From Dongia_B sp035539215 (GTDB taxonomy: Bacteria; Pseudomonadota; Alphaproteobacteria; Dongiales; Dongiaceae): a DNA stretch of 64,000 nucleotides. The translations under genes and the position numbers were made by a program. The first letter of the stretch is position 1; every line of letters starts with the position of its first letter. Positions 25,969 to 33,521 of this stretch are shown one piece after another. The notes beneath the pieces were generated by a model. That model saw only the letters and a program-made list of their open reading frames with translations. It was not told the origin of the DNA and did no database searches. The stretch lies in NCBI GenBank assembly GCA_035539215.1, contig DATLIX010000177.1, forward strand, positions 1-64,000, read 5' to 3'.

Positions 25969-27207
25969 ATGCCTGAAAACGCACCGATCACAACAGACGT
26001 AGCAATTATCGGCGCCGGGCCGTCGGGGGCGGTCACCGCGGCCCTTCTGGTCAAGGCGGGCTGGTCTGTCGAGGTCTTCGAACGGACCCACTTCCCGCGA
26101 TTCTCCATTGGCGAAAGCCTGCTGCCTCAGGCGATGGAGTGGCTGGGTGAGGCGGGACTCTTGCAGGACGTTATCGAAACAGGTTTTCAACACAAGAATG
26201 GCGCCATGTTTCAATGGGGCGGGCGCCAGGAAAGTTTTGATTTCCGGGAGAAATTTTCTCCCGGATGGGGCACGACCTATCAGGTCCGCCGTGACAAGTT
26301 CGATGATGTCCTGGCCCGGGGGGCCGCCCGGCTCGGCGCCAAGGTGCATTTCGGCCAGACGGTGACCGCGCTTTATCCGGACCATCGCACGCCTCGCCTC
26401 ACCATCAAGGATGAAGCCGGTGCAAGCCGTGAGGTCGCGGCAAGGTTTGTGGTCGATGCCAGCGGCTTTGGCCGGGTCCTCGCACGCCTGCTTGACCTCG
26501 AGACGCCGGTTGCGGTGCCGCCACGCATGGCGCTGTTCCGGCATGTGCGGGACCATATCCCGCCCGCCGCCTATGACCGCAACAAGATCCTGATCAGCAT
26601 CAACCCGCGGAACCCCGAAATCTGGTACTGGATGATACCTTTGGCCGATGGCCTGTGCTCCACCGGCGTGGTTGGCCAGCCGGAACATCTCGAAGTCGCT
26701 GGTCGCGACCGCAATGAGCGGTTGGCGGAATTGATCACCGAGGCGGGATTGATGGGCGAGTTGCTGGCAAAGGCGGAACCGATCAATGATGGCGGCGAGA
26801 TATCCGGTTACGCCTGCCGGGTGAAAAGCTTGGCGGGGCCGGGCTATGCCCTGCTGGGGAATGCCGGCGAATTTCTCGACCCGATCTTTTCGTCCGGTGT
26901 CACCATCGCCTTGAAATCGGCTTCCCTGGCGGCCAAGGCAATAGATCGCCAGCTTCGCGGCGATGCGGTGGATTGGGACGCCGATTTCGCCCGGCCTTTG
27001 GTCAAAGGTGTCGATACGTTTCGCACCTATGTGAATGGCTGGTATGACGGTGCTTTGCAGCGGGTGATCTTCAACCAGCCTCAGGGAAGCGAGAAGATCA
27101 AGTCCATGGTGACATCGATCCTCGCCGGCTATGCCTGGGACGAGGAAAACCCCTTTGTCCGCCGGCCGAAGGAAACCCTCGAGATGGTTGCGGCGCTCTG
27201 CGGATAA
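25969..27207 (+). CDS. FAD-dependent halogenase-like oxidoreductase
   Basis: The protein is 412 residues. The N-terminal Rossmann motif IIGAGPSGAVTAALL binds FAD, and HFPRFSIGESLLP is the block shared by flavin-dependent halogenases and related monooxygenases. VVDASGFG and the LLGNAGEFLDPIFSSGV block place it in the tryptophan-halogenase/geranylgeranyl-reductase superfamily. The GWxWxIP motif of true halogenases reads WYWMIPL here, so halogenation is not secure; monooxygenation or saturation of an isoprenoid are alternatives. The start at 25969 (MPENAP) is preferred over 25942. No flavin reductase or biosynthetic cluster is adjacent. Confidence 0.8.
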   Translation: MPENAPITTDVAIIGAGPSGAVTAALLVKAGWSVEVFERTHFPRFSIGESLLPQAMEWLGEAGLLQDVIETGFQHKNGAMFQWGGRQESFDFREKFSPGWGTTYQVRRDKFDDVLARGAARLGAKVHFGQTVTALYPDHRTPRLTIKDEAGASREVAARFVVDASGFGRVLARLLDLETPVAVPPRMALFRHVRDHIPPAAYDRNKILISINPRNPEIWYWMIPLADGLCSTGVVGQPEHLEVAGRDRNERLAELITEAGLMGELLAKAEPINDGGEISGYACRVKSLAGPGYALLGNAGEFLDPIFSSGVTIALKSASLAAKAIDRQLRGDAVDWDADFARPLVKGVDTFRTYVNGWYDGALQRVIFNQPQGSEKIKSMVTSILAGYAWDEENPFVRRPKETLEMVAALCG

Positions 27208-27370
27208 TCGGGGCCTCTCCGCTCTGAGTTTTTTATCCCTGCGATAACGATGGTGATCCGGCTGGCTTGTATGGGCAGGCAGGCAGCTGGGTAACAGCGG
27301 GAGATGACAGACGTCATCCCCTCGCTGCCACGTCGTGTGTCGACGCGCTTTTGTCTCGCCTGATGGACGC

Positions 27371-27922
27371 TTAATTTGCCGCCAAGAACGCGTCGGTCGA
27401 TTTCATGGTGGCGTAGGCGAAGCCGAGTGCGGCCATGAAGCCGGCATGGACCTGGGCGGCCGGTACCTTTACGCCATTGAATTCGAGATCAAGTGTCGCG
27501 CAGGCATCGTGGATCACGGTGGTTTTGTAGCCGAAATCAACGGCGGCGCGGGTAATGCCGTCGACGCACATATGGCTCATGGCGCCGGCGACCACGAGAT
27601 CGGTGATGCCGTTCTTGTCGAGAATCTCCTTCAAATCGGTCTCCCGGAAGGAATTGATATAGTTCTTCAGCACCACCGGTTCGTCATTGCGGTTCAAGAC
27701 CTTCGGATGGATCTGCGCGCCGTCGGAACCGGGCGCGAAGAAGGGGGCGTCGGCGGTGGGGAATTCGTGGCGGATATGGACGACGAGATCGCCTTTGGCG
27801 CGGAAATCGGTGAGCAGGCGGGCGGCATTGTCGGCCGCCGCGTGGACATTGCTCAGGGTCCATTTGCCGCCGGGGAAATAATCATTCTGCAGATCGACGA
27901 TGACGAGAGCTTGCTTGGCCAT
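27371..27922 (-). CDS. Cysteine hydrolase, nicotinamidase/isochorismatase family
   Basis: The protein is 183 residues with all expected elements: an N-terminal VIVDLQNDYFPGG (catalytic Asp and metal-site region), a Lys in the middle and the nucleophile in AGAMSHMCVDGITRAA. Its size and the DYFPGG start are typical of the nicotinamidase-like branch; amidohydrolase action on nicotinamide, a ureido compound or another amide cannot be settled. A GlxA-type AraC regulator diverges from it, a pairing often seen for this family. Its last codons are duplicated at 25711. Confidence 0.85.
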   Translation of the reverse strand: MAKQALVIVDLQNDYFPGGKWTLSNVHAAADNAARLLTDFRAKGDLVVHIRHEFPTADAPFFAPGSDGAQIHPKVLNRNDEPVVLKNYINSFRETDLKEILDKNGITDLVVAGAMSHMCVDGITRAAVDFGYKTTVIHDACATLDLEFNGVKVPAAQVHAGFMAALGFAYATMKSTDAFLAAN

Positions 27923-28042
27923 GGTGAAATTTCCTTTTGTCCGCGTGCTTGCGGGTTGTTGCTGTCTGTGATGGCCAAGCTATCCGGATTGGGTCATGCT
28001 GCCGATTGGCGGAACTGACATTATTCGGGGCAAAACTGACAA

Positions 28043-29026
28043 ATGGCGAAAATCCGCGATCTGATCGAAATCGGCCTGCTGATCTATCCCGGCGCGCAGC
28101 TGGCAGCGGTGCACGGCCTGACCGATCTTTTTGCCATCGCCGATCAGTTGGCGGCGGGAAGAGGCGAGGGCAAAGCGGCGCCGGCCTTGCGGGTGAGCCA
28201 CTGGCAGCCGGCGCCGGAAGCGGGCGGTGTCCACTGCTGCTTTGACACCCATCCCGGCCAGCCGCATCGCCTGGTCTTTCTGCTGATGCCGCCGCGCCTC
28301 AATGGCCTGCCGTCGCTTGAAAGCACGACGGCGTTGGCGCCCTGGCTGCGCGCGCAGCATGCCGATGGCGTGATCCTGGGTTCGATCTGTGCCGGTGCTT
28401 TCCTGCTGGCGGAGACCGGTCTACTGAAGGGACGGTCGGTCACCACTCACTGGAGCTACGCCGAGACATTGGCCGAACGCTTCCCCGAGACCGTCGTCAA
28501 TGTCGACAAGCTGATCATCGACGACGGCGATATCATCACCGCCGGTGGCCTTATGGCCTGGACTGATCTCGGCCTGCGCGTGGTCGACCGATTGCTGGGG
28601 CCGACCGTGACCGTGGAGACGGCGCGTTTCCTGCTGGTCGATCCGGCGGGCCGCGAGCAGCGCTTCTACAGCAGCTTTTCGCCGAAGCTGCATCACGGCG
28701 ACACGGCAATTCTCAAGGTGCAGCATTGGCTGCAGAAGCGGGGGACGCGCGATGTCACCCTGGCCGGCATGGCGGAGCAGGCGGGGTTGGAGGAACGTAC
28801 CTTCCTGCGGCGATTCCACAAGGCCACCGGCCTGAAGCCGACCGAATACCGCCAGCATCTCTGCATCGGCAAGGCGCGCGAGATGCTGGAGTTTTCCAGG
28901 CAATCGGTGGAGCAGATCGCCTGGTCCGTCGGCTATGAGGATGCCGGCGCCTTCCGCAAGGTGTTCCAGAAGGTGATGGGCCTGTCGCCGGGCGACTACC
29001 GCCGGCGGTTTGCGCTGGGGTCCTGA
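28043..29026 (+). CDS. GlxA-family transcriptional regulator (DJ-1/PfpI plus AraC HTH)
   Basis: The protein is 327 residues. An N-terminal class I glutamine amidotransferase-like domain (about 5-180, with the nucleophile-elbow GSICAGAFLLAETGLLKGR) joins a C-terminal AraC double HTH (about 225-320, with LEERTFLRRFHKATGLKP and IAWSVGYEDAGAFRKVF). Members such as GlxA and ArgR-type regulators control amine, arginine or betaine catabolism. It diverges from the cysteine hydrolase gene with about 120 bases between, and probably regulates it. Confidence 0.88.
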   Translation: MAKIRDLIEIGLLIYPGAQLAAVHGLTDLFAIADQLAAGRGEGKAAPALRVSHWQPAPEAGGVHCCFDTHPGQPHRLVFLLMPPRLNGLPSLESTTALAPWLRAQHADGVILGSICAGAFLLAETGLLKGRSVTTHWSYAETLAERFPETVVNVDKLIIDDGDIITAGGLMAWTDLGLRVVDRLLGPTVTVETARFLLVDPAGREQRFYSSFSPKLHHGDTAILKVQHWLQKRGTRDVTLAGMAEQAGLEERTFLRRFHKATGLKPTEYRQHLCIGKAREMLEFSRQSVEQIAWSVGYEDAGAFRKVFQKVMGLSPGDYRRRFALGS

Positions 29027-29052
29027 GGCGCATTCCCCGCCCGCACCCCCGC

Positions 29053-29838
29053 TTATCCCAAAAGGTCGGGGATATCGGTTGAAATCGTCTGCGCGCCTTG
29101 TTCCAGGCACCGGCGTGCGGCGGCGGGATCGTTGATGACGGCGACCGCATATTCGATCCCGCTATCCGCCAGGGTCTTTACGGCGTCATCCGTCAGAAGC
29201 TCCTGGACGACGTGAAGGACCTGGGTCTTCGTCTTCGCCAGCAGCGCCCTGGGATCGCGCGGCGGCACCATCACCGCGAAGGCGCGGGGTACGTCCGGCA
29301 GGATGCGGGCCGCGGCGTGAATCGATTCGATCGAGAAACTGGTGACGAACAGACGCGCACGGTTGTCCGGCCACAGGGTCTTGAGAAGACCGAGCGCGAC
29401 CTCCGCGGTCTCGATATCATCTCCGGGCGTCGGTTTGAGTTCGAGTTGCAAGCCGACATCAAGCTCGAGGACGGTCTCGATCACCTCTTCGAGCGTCGGG
29501 ATCTGCACCCCAGCGAAGTCCTCGCCGAAGGACGCGCGCGCATCAAGTTGCCGGATCTCGTCGAATGTCATGGCCGCGACGAAACCTGTTCCATTGGTCG
29601 TCCGGTCCACTTTGTGGTCATGGATGATGACCGGCCTGGAATCCCTGGTGAGCTTGACGTCGACTTCCACCCATTTTGCGCCCCTCGCGGCGGCAGCCCG
29701 CAAGGCGGGTAACGTATTTTCCGGGGCAAGGAGCGGCGCGCCGCGATGCGCGATAAGCGGTTCCGGCACGACAAATGCGCCGGTGATACGAGGCAATGTA
29801 TCGGGCAACTGGCGGTGGGACATTCGTTCTAGTTCCAT
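29053..29838 (-). CDS. Glycerophosphodiester phosphodiesterase family protein
   Basis: The protein is 261 residues from the start at 29838. The TIM-barrel signature is complete: IAHRGAPLLAPENTL, KWVEVDVKLTRDSRPVIIHD and, later, QLELKP. It hydrolyses glycerophosphodiesters to glycerol 3-phosphate and an alcohol. No signal peptide is seen, so the enzyme is presumably cytoplasmic like UgpQ. Alternative starts are ATG 29823 and an upstream ATG at 29895. It converges with the GlxA-type gene, separated by 26 bases. Confidence 0.88.
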   Translation of the reverse strand: MELERMSHRQLPDTLPRITGAFVVPEPLIAHRGAPLLAPENTLPALRAAAARGAKWVEVDVKLTRDSRPVIIHDHKVDRTTNGTGFVAAMTFDEIRQLDARASFGEDFAGVQIPTLEEVIETVLELDVGLQLELKPTPGDDIETAEVALGLLKTLWPDNRARLFVTSFSIESIHAAARILPDVPRAFAVMVPPRDPRALLAKTKTQVLHVVQELLTDDAVKTLADSGIEYAVAVINDPAAARRCLEQGAQTISTDIPDLLG

Positions 29839-29991
29839 GAGGGATGCCTTCGCGCAATGGCGAACCTGGGCGACCGATAGACGGCGAACATGCATGAGGC
29901 CAGATGTCGGCAGCCGGCCAAGGGGGCGCGGCCCTCATCAGTCGACTCATGCGTGGTTCCGCAGTCCGGGGCTGGCTTATGCCAGAATGTG

Positions 29992-30267
29992 ATGACACCA
30001 CGACGACAAGGGCTCGCGCCCGGCGATATCCGCGGCGATGTGGCGGTCTTTCCCGGCGACGGGCCGATCGGTGACGGCAAGGGCATGGTTGTCATTCCCG
30101 CGCATCTTGCGCATGATGTTGCCGTCGAGGCCGTCGAGATGACGGAGTTCGAAGATTTCGTCACCGAAGAAGTGCTCAAGGGTCGATCGATCCCGGGGCT
30201 TTATCCGCCAACCGATGAACAGACCAAGGTCGATTTCGCAGCCTGGCGAAAGCGCAACAGCAGATGA
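29992..30267 (+). pseudogene. 3' fragment of an RraA-family gene
   Basis: The last 90 residues read VAVFPGD, then PIGDGKGMVVIPAHLAHDVA, then FEDFVTEEVLKGRSIPGLYPPTD and DFAAWRKR, which is the C-terminal third of RraA/HMG-aldolase-like proteins used in sugar-acid catabolism. Full-length members are about 230 residues and carry the substrate Arg/Asp site in the missing upstream part. The same frame opens at 29890 but contains no family sequence there. It lies 15 bases before the semialdehyde dehydrogenase gene, its normal partner, so the operon seems to have lost its first enzyme. A short standalone protein cannot be excluded. Confidence 0.6.
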
Positions 30268-30282
30268 TGAAGAGGGAGTGCC

Positions 30283-31731
30283 ATGATCCAAGCCCAGAAT
30301 TATATTGCCGGTGAGTGGCGCAAGGCAGCCAAAGAGGTTGCCAATATCAACCCCTCCAACACCACGGATATCATCGGCCAGTTCCCGCAGGCCGGCGCGG
30401 CCGATGCGGAAACCGCCATCGCCGCCGCCAGGGCCGCCTTTCCGACCTGGTCGCGCACAACCGTCCAGCAGCGTCATGACATTTTGAAGAAGATCGGCGA
30501 CGAGATCATCGCCCGCAAGGACGAGCTCGGCCGATTGCTGGCGCGCGAGGAAGGCAAGACCCTGGCCGAGGGCATCGGCGAGACAATGCGGGCCGGACAG
30601 ATCTTCCTGTTCTTCTCCGGCGAATGCCTGCGCCTTGCCGGCGAGAAGCTGGGCTCGGTACGCCCCTCGGTCGATGTCGAGGTGACGCGCGAGCCGCTGG
30701 GCGTCATCGGCCTCATCACGCCGTGGAATTTCCCCATCGCCATCCCGGCCTGGAAGATCGCGCCTGCCCTGGCCTATGGCAATTGCGTGGTGTTCAAGCC
30801 GGCGGAACTGGTGCCCGGCAGCGCCCATGCCTTGAGCGAGATCATCATTCGCGCCGGCGTGCCGGCCGGTGTCTTCAATCTGGTCATGGGCAAGGGCTCC
30901 GTCGTCGGCGAGGCGATGCTGCGCCATAAGGATGTGACGGCGATCTCCTTCACCGGCTCGGTCGCCACCGGCCGGCGCATCGCCGCCACCTGCATCGAGG
31001 TCGACCCGATGAAGAAGGTGCAGCTGGAGATGGGCGGCAAGAACCCGATGGTGGTGCTGGACGATGCCGACCTCAAGATAGCCGTCGACTGCGCCATCAA
31101 TGGCGCCTTCTTCTCGACCGGCCAGCGTTGCACGGCGTCGTCGCGCCTGATCGTCACCGAGGGCATCCATGACCGTTTCGTGGCGGCGATGACCGAGCGG
31201 ATGAAGACGCTCGTCGTCGACGACGCCTTGAAGGAAGGGACGCAGATCGGCCCCGTGGTCGACCAGTCGCAGCTCGACCAGGATCTCGACTATATCCGCA
31301 TCGGCCAAGGCGAAGGCGCCAAGCTGCATGCCGGGGGCGAATTGCTCAACCGCCAGACGCCGGGCTTCTACCTGGCGCCCGCCTTGTTCACAGAGGTCGA
31401 CAACCATATGCGCATCGCCCGCGAGGAGATCTTCGGTCCGGTGGCCACGGTCAGCCGTGTCAAGGACTACGAGGCTGCCTTGACGATGGCAAATGATACG
31501 CCGTTCGGCCTGTCGGCGGGCATCTGCACCAGCTCGTTGAAACATGCCGGCCATTTCAAGCGCAACAGCGAGGCTGGCATGGTGATGGTCAATCTGCCGA
31601 CGGCGGGCGTCGACTACCACGTGCCCTTCGGCGGCCGCAAGGGATCGAGCTATGGCCCGCGCGAACAGGGCCGCTATGCCGCTGAGTTCTATACGGTGGT
31701 CAAGACCGCCTATACTTTCGACGGCAACTGA
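30283..31731 (+). CDS. Aldehyde dehydrogenase, probable alpha-ketoglutaric semialdehyde dehydrogenase
   Basis: The protein is 482 residues, standard for the NAD(P)-dependent family. The cofactor region TPWNFPIAIPAWKIAPAL, the FTGS glycine turn, the catalytic Glu in LEMGGKNP and the nucleophile in FFSTGQRCTASSR are intact, as is EEIFGPV near the end. The combination FSTGQRCTASSR and the C-terminal PFGGRKGSSYGPREQG is typical of enzymes oxidising 2,5-dioxopentanoate to 2-oxoglutarate in sugar-acid or hydroxyproline breakdown. The adjacent RraA fragment agrees. GAGGGAG supplies the ribosome site. Confidence 0.88.
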   Translation: MIQAQNYIAGEWRKAAKEVANINPSNTTDIIGQFPQAGAADAETAIAAARAAFPTWSRTTVQQRHDILKKIGDEIIARKDELGRLLAREEGKTLAEGIGETMRAGQIFLFFSGECLRLAGEKLGSVRPSVDVEVTREPLGVIGLITPWNFPIAIPAWKIAPALAYGNCVVFKPAELVPGSAHALSEIIIRAGVPAGVFNLVMGKGSVVGEAMLRHKDVTAISFTGSVATGRRIAATCIEVDPMKKVQLEMGGKNPMVVLDDADLKIAVDCAINGAFFSTGQRCTASSRLIVTEGIHDRFVAAMTERMKTLVVDDALKEGTQIGPVVDQSQLDQDLDYIRIGQGEGAKLHAGGELLNRQTPGFYLAPALFTEVDNHMRIAREEIFGPVATVSRVKDYEAALTMANDTPFGLSAGICTSSLKHAGHFKRNSEAGMVMVNLPTAGVDYHVPFGGRKGSSYGPREQGRYAAEFYTVVKTAYTFDGN

Positions 31732-31750
31732 ACATCCGCCACCCAAGGGC

Positions 31751-31790
31751 GAGGCCCGCCATCGCAGCGACGATGGCGGGCCTTCGCTTT
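31751..31790. terminator. Strong hairpin between convergent genes
   Basis: A perfect 12-base stem, GGCCCGCCATCG (31753-31764) and CGATGGCGGGCC (31771-31782), encloses a CAGCGA loop, followed by TTCGCTTTG. It sits between the aldehyde dehydrogenase stop (31731) and the peroxiredoxin-like stop (31801), so it may stop transcription in both directions. The U-tract is imperfect. Confidence 0.7.
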
Positions 31791-31800
31791 GATCTTACGG

Positions 31801-32478
31801 TCAGGCCGCGACGGCGGCGAGCTGCTTCAGGACCGGCAGCAGTTCCTCGGGATCGGGACGCCGCGTGTAATCCGGATTGACCTCACGATAGGCGATGACG
31901 CCGTCCTGGCCGATGACGAAGCGCGCCGGCATCGGCAGGGTCCAGCTGGGATCGCCATTCACCACCGCGAGGTCGTTCTTGAAGACGTCGCGATAGAGCT
32001 CGATCAGGTAATCCGGCAGCTTGAAGCGCAGGCCGAAGGCGGCCGCCACTTCGTTGCCGGGATCGGACAGGATCGGGAAGCCGACCTTGTTCTCGCGCGC
32101 CGAGCGACGGCTGTTGACCGGCGCCTGGGGCGAGACGGCGACCAGCTTCGCGCCATGCTTTTCGAGTTCCGGCAGGCTCGCCTGCAACGCTTGCAGATCC
32201 ATGTTGCAATAGGGGCACCAGACGCCGCGATAGAAGGTGACGACCAGCGGCCCCTGGGCCAGCAGCTCGGCCGACGAGACGGTGTGGCCATCGGCATCCT
32301 TCAGTGTGAAATCCGGCGCCTTGTCGCCGGCCCGGGCGGCGCGATCGGCAGCGCCCGAGGCGATCAGCTCGTCGGTGGCGCGGTGCATCGGCTCGTGGAT
32401 CCAGGTGGGGGCATTATAAGGCGCGCCGCCGGCTTCGAAATCGGTGCGAAATGCGTCGAGTTTATCCTGCAGTGACAT
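31801..32478 (-). CDS. Peroxiredoxin-like AhpC/TSA-family protein
   Basis: The protein is 225 residues of thioredoxin fold. The peroxidatic region is FYRGVWCPYCNMDLQAL, with the CxxC pair where most AhpC/TSA enzymes have one Cys, as in the peroxiredoxin-like family with WCPYC. VAVSPQ and the Gly-Phe-Pro block (VGFPILSDP) follow. A role in peroxide reduction or thiol chemistry is likely. The gene is divergent from a LysR regulator at 32603, the classical arrangement for oxidant control. Confidence 0.85.
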   Translation of the reverse strand: MSLQDKLDAFRTDFEAGGAPYNAPTWIHEPMHRATDELIASGAADRAARAGDKAPDFTLKDADGHTVSSAELLAQGPLVVTFYRGVWCPYCNMDLQALQASLPELEKHGAKLVAVSPQAPVNSRRSARENKVGFPILSDPGNEVAAAFGLRFKLPDYLIELYRDVFKNDLAVVNGDPSWTLPMPARFVIGQDGVIAYREVNPDYTRRPDPEELLPVLKQLAAVAA

Positions 32479-32578
32479 GGGGGCCTCCTCGGCTGCGGCT
32501 GTCGTTGCGAAGCCTGTGCTTCGTCCATCTGAAGATGTGGCATTCTCTGCAGTTGAGATAGATTGGCCGGGGCGATAG

Positions 32579-32603
32579 TATCTATTCCCTGGAGGAATAG
32601 ATA
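32579..32603. promoter_or_regulatory. Perfect LysR-type inverted repeat overlapping the ribosome site of the LysR gene
   Basis: TATCTATTCC (32579-32588) and its exact complement GGAATAGATA (32594-32603) flank CTGGA. The inner part fits the LysR T-N11-A rule (T85 to A97). The right arm includes the A of the LysR start codon, and the ribosome site GGAGG (32591-32595) lies in spacer and arm. It should serve as an operator, and in RNA the hairpin could also hide the ribosome site. Confidence 0.6.
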
Positions 32604-33505
32604 TGGATCGTCACGCGGCGATGGATGCCTTCATTCGGGTGGTTGAAACCGGGTCGTTTTCAGCGGCGGCGCGCCAGCTCCGGGTCGGCCAGCCGGCCGT
32701 CTCGAAGACCATTGCGCAGCTGGAAGACCGACTTGGCGTCAGGCTGCTACTGCGCTCCTCCCGCCGGCTGACCCCGACCGAAGCCGGCCAGACCTTCTAC
32801 GAACATGCCAAGAGATCGCTTGAAGCGGCGGATGAAGCGGAGGCGGCGGCGCGTGGCGCGAACGCCGAATTGAGCGGGCGGCTGCGATTCTGCGCGCCGG
32901 TGACTTTCGCCCGTCTGCAGATCGTTCCGCATCTCTCCGCCTTCCTCGCCGAGCATGCGAAACTCGGCATCGAGGCGGTGCTGGACGACCGTACCGTGGA
33001 TCTGGTGGAGGAGGGGATCGACGTCGCCTTGCGCCTGGGCAATCTGACGGATTCGGCCTTGGTCGCGCGCAAGCTCGGCACCATGCGGCGCGTCGTGGTG
33101 GCATCGCCGGCCTATCTGGCGCGCTTTGGCGAGCCCGCCGCACCGGCGGATTTGCCGCTGCATGCGGCGATCATCTATACGCAAGGTGGCGGCGGCGCCA
33201 ACTGGACCTTCGCCAGAAGAGGAACATCGGTCTCGGTCGCCTTGCAGGGCAGGTTGCATTTCACTGCCGCGGAGGGCGTGCGCGAGGCGGTTTTCGCCGG
33301 GCTCGGTCTCGCCATCAGCAGCGTAGGCATGTTCGAACCCGAATTGTCGCGCGGTGTGGTTAAACCGCTCCTGTCCGAGTGGACCCTGCCGCCGATCGAT
33401 CTCTGGGCGGTTTTCCCCGGCGGGCGGCGTGTCAGCGCCAAGGCCCGCAGCTTCGTCGATTTCGCCGAGACGCAACTGCATGCCAACGGCATCTTGCAGA
33501 ACTAG
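32603..33505 (+). CDS. LysR-family regulator next to the peroxiredoxin-like gene
   Basis: The protein is 300 residues. The HTH reads AFIRVVETGSFSAAARQLRV, then QPAVSKTIAQLEDRLGVRLLLR, and the effector domain from about residue 90 contains FARLQIVPHLSAFLAEH, the CrgA/DsdC-like pattern. The start at 32603 has GGAGG immediately upstream. It diverges from the peroxiredoxin-like gene and, by analogy with similar pairs, likely activates or represses it. An operator overlaps its own start. Confidence 0.87.
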   Translation: MDRHAAMDAFIRVVETGSFSAAARQLRVGQPAVSKTIAQLEDRLGVRLLLRSSRRLTPTEAGQTFYEHAKRSLEAADEAEAAARGANAELSGRLRFCAPVTFARLQIVPHLSAFLAEHAKLGIEAVLDDRTVDLVEEGIDVALRLGNLTDSALVARKLGTMRRVVVASPAYLARFGEPAAPADLPLHAAIIYTQGGGGANWTFARRGTSVSVALQGRLHFTAAEGVREAVFAGLGLAISSVGMFEPELSRGVVKPLLSEWTLPPIDLWAVFPGGRRVSAKARSFVDFAETQLHANGILQN

Positions 33506-33521
33506 CGCCGGCGAATAGGCG

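Noticed and set aside
27208..27240. Terminator after the halogenase-like gene
   Set aside because: A T-run (about 27230-27235) follows only weak, imperfect complementarity, so no terminator was called.
29977..31746. 589-residue minus-strand ORF
   Set aside because: It is the antisense of the aldehyde dehydrogenase and reads as low-complexity Arg/Gly/His sequence.
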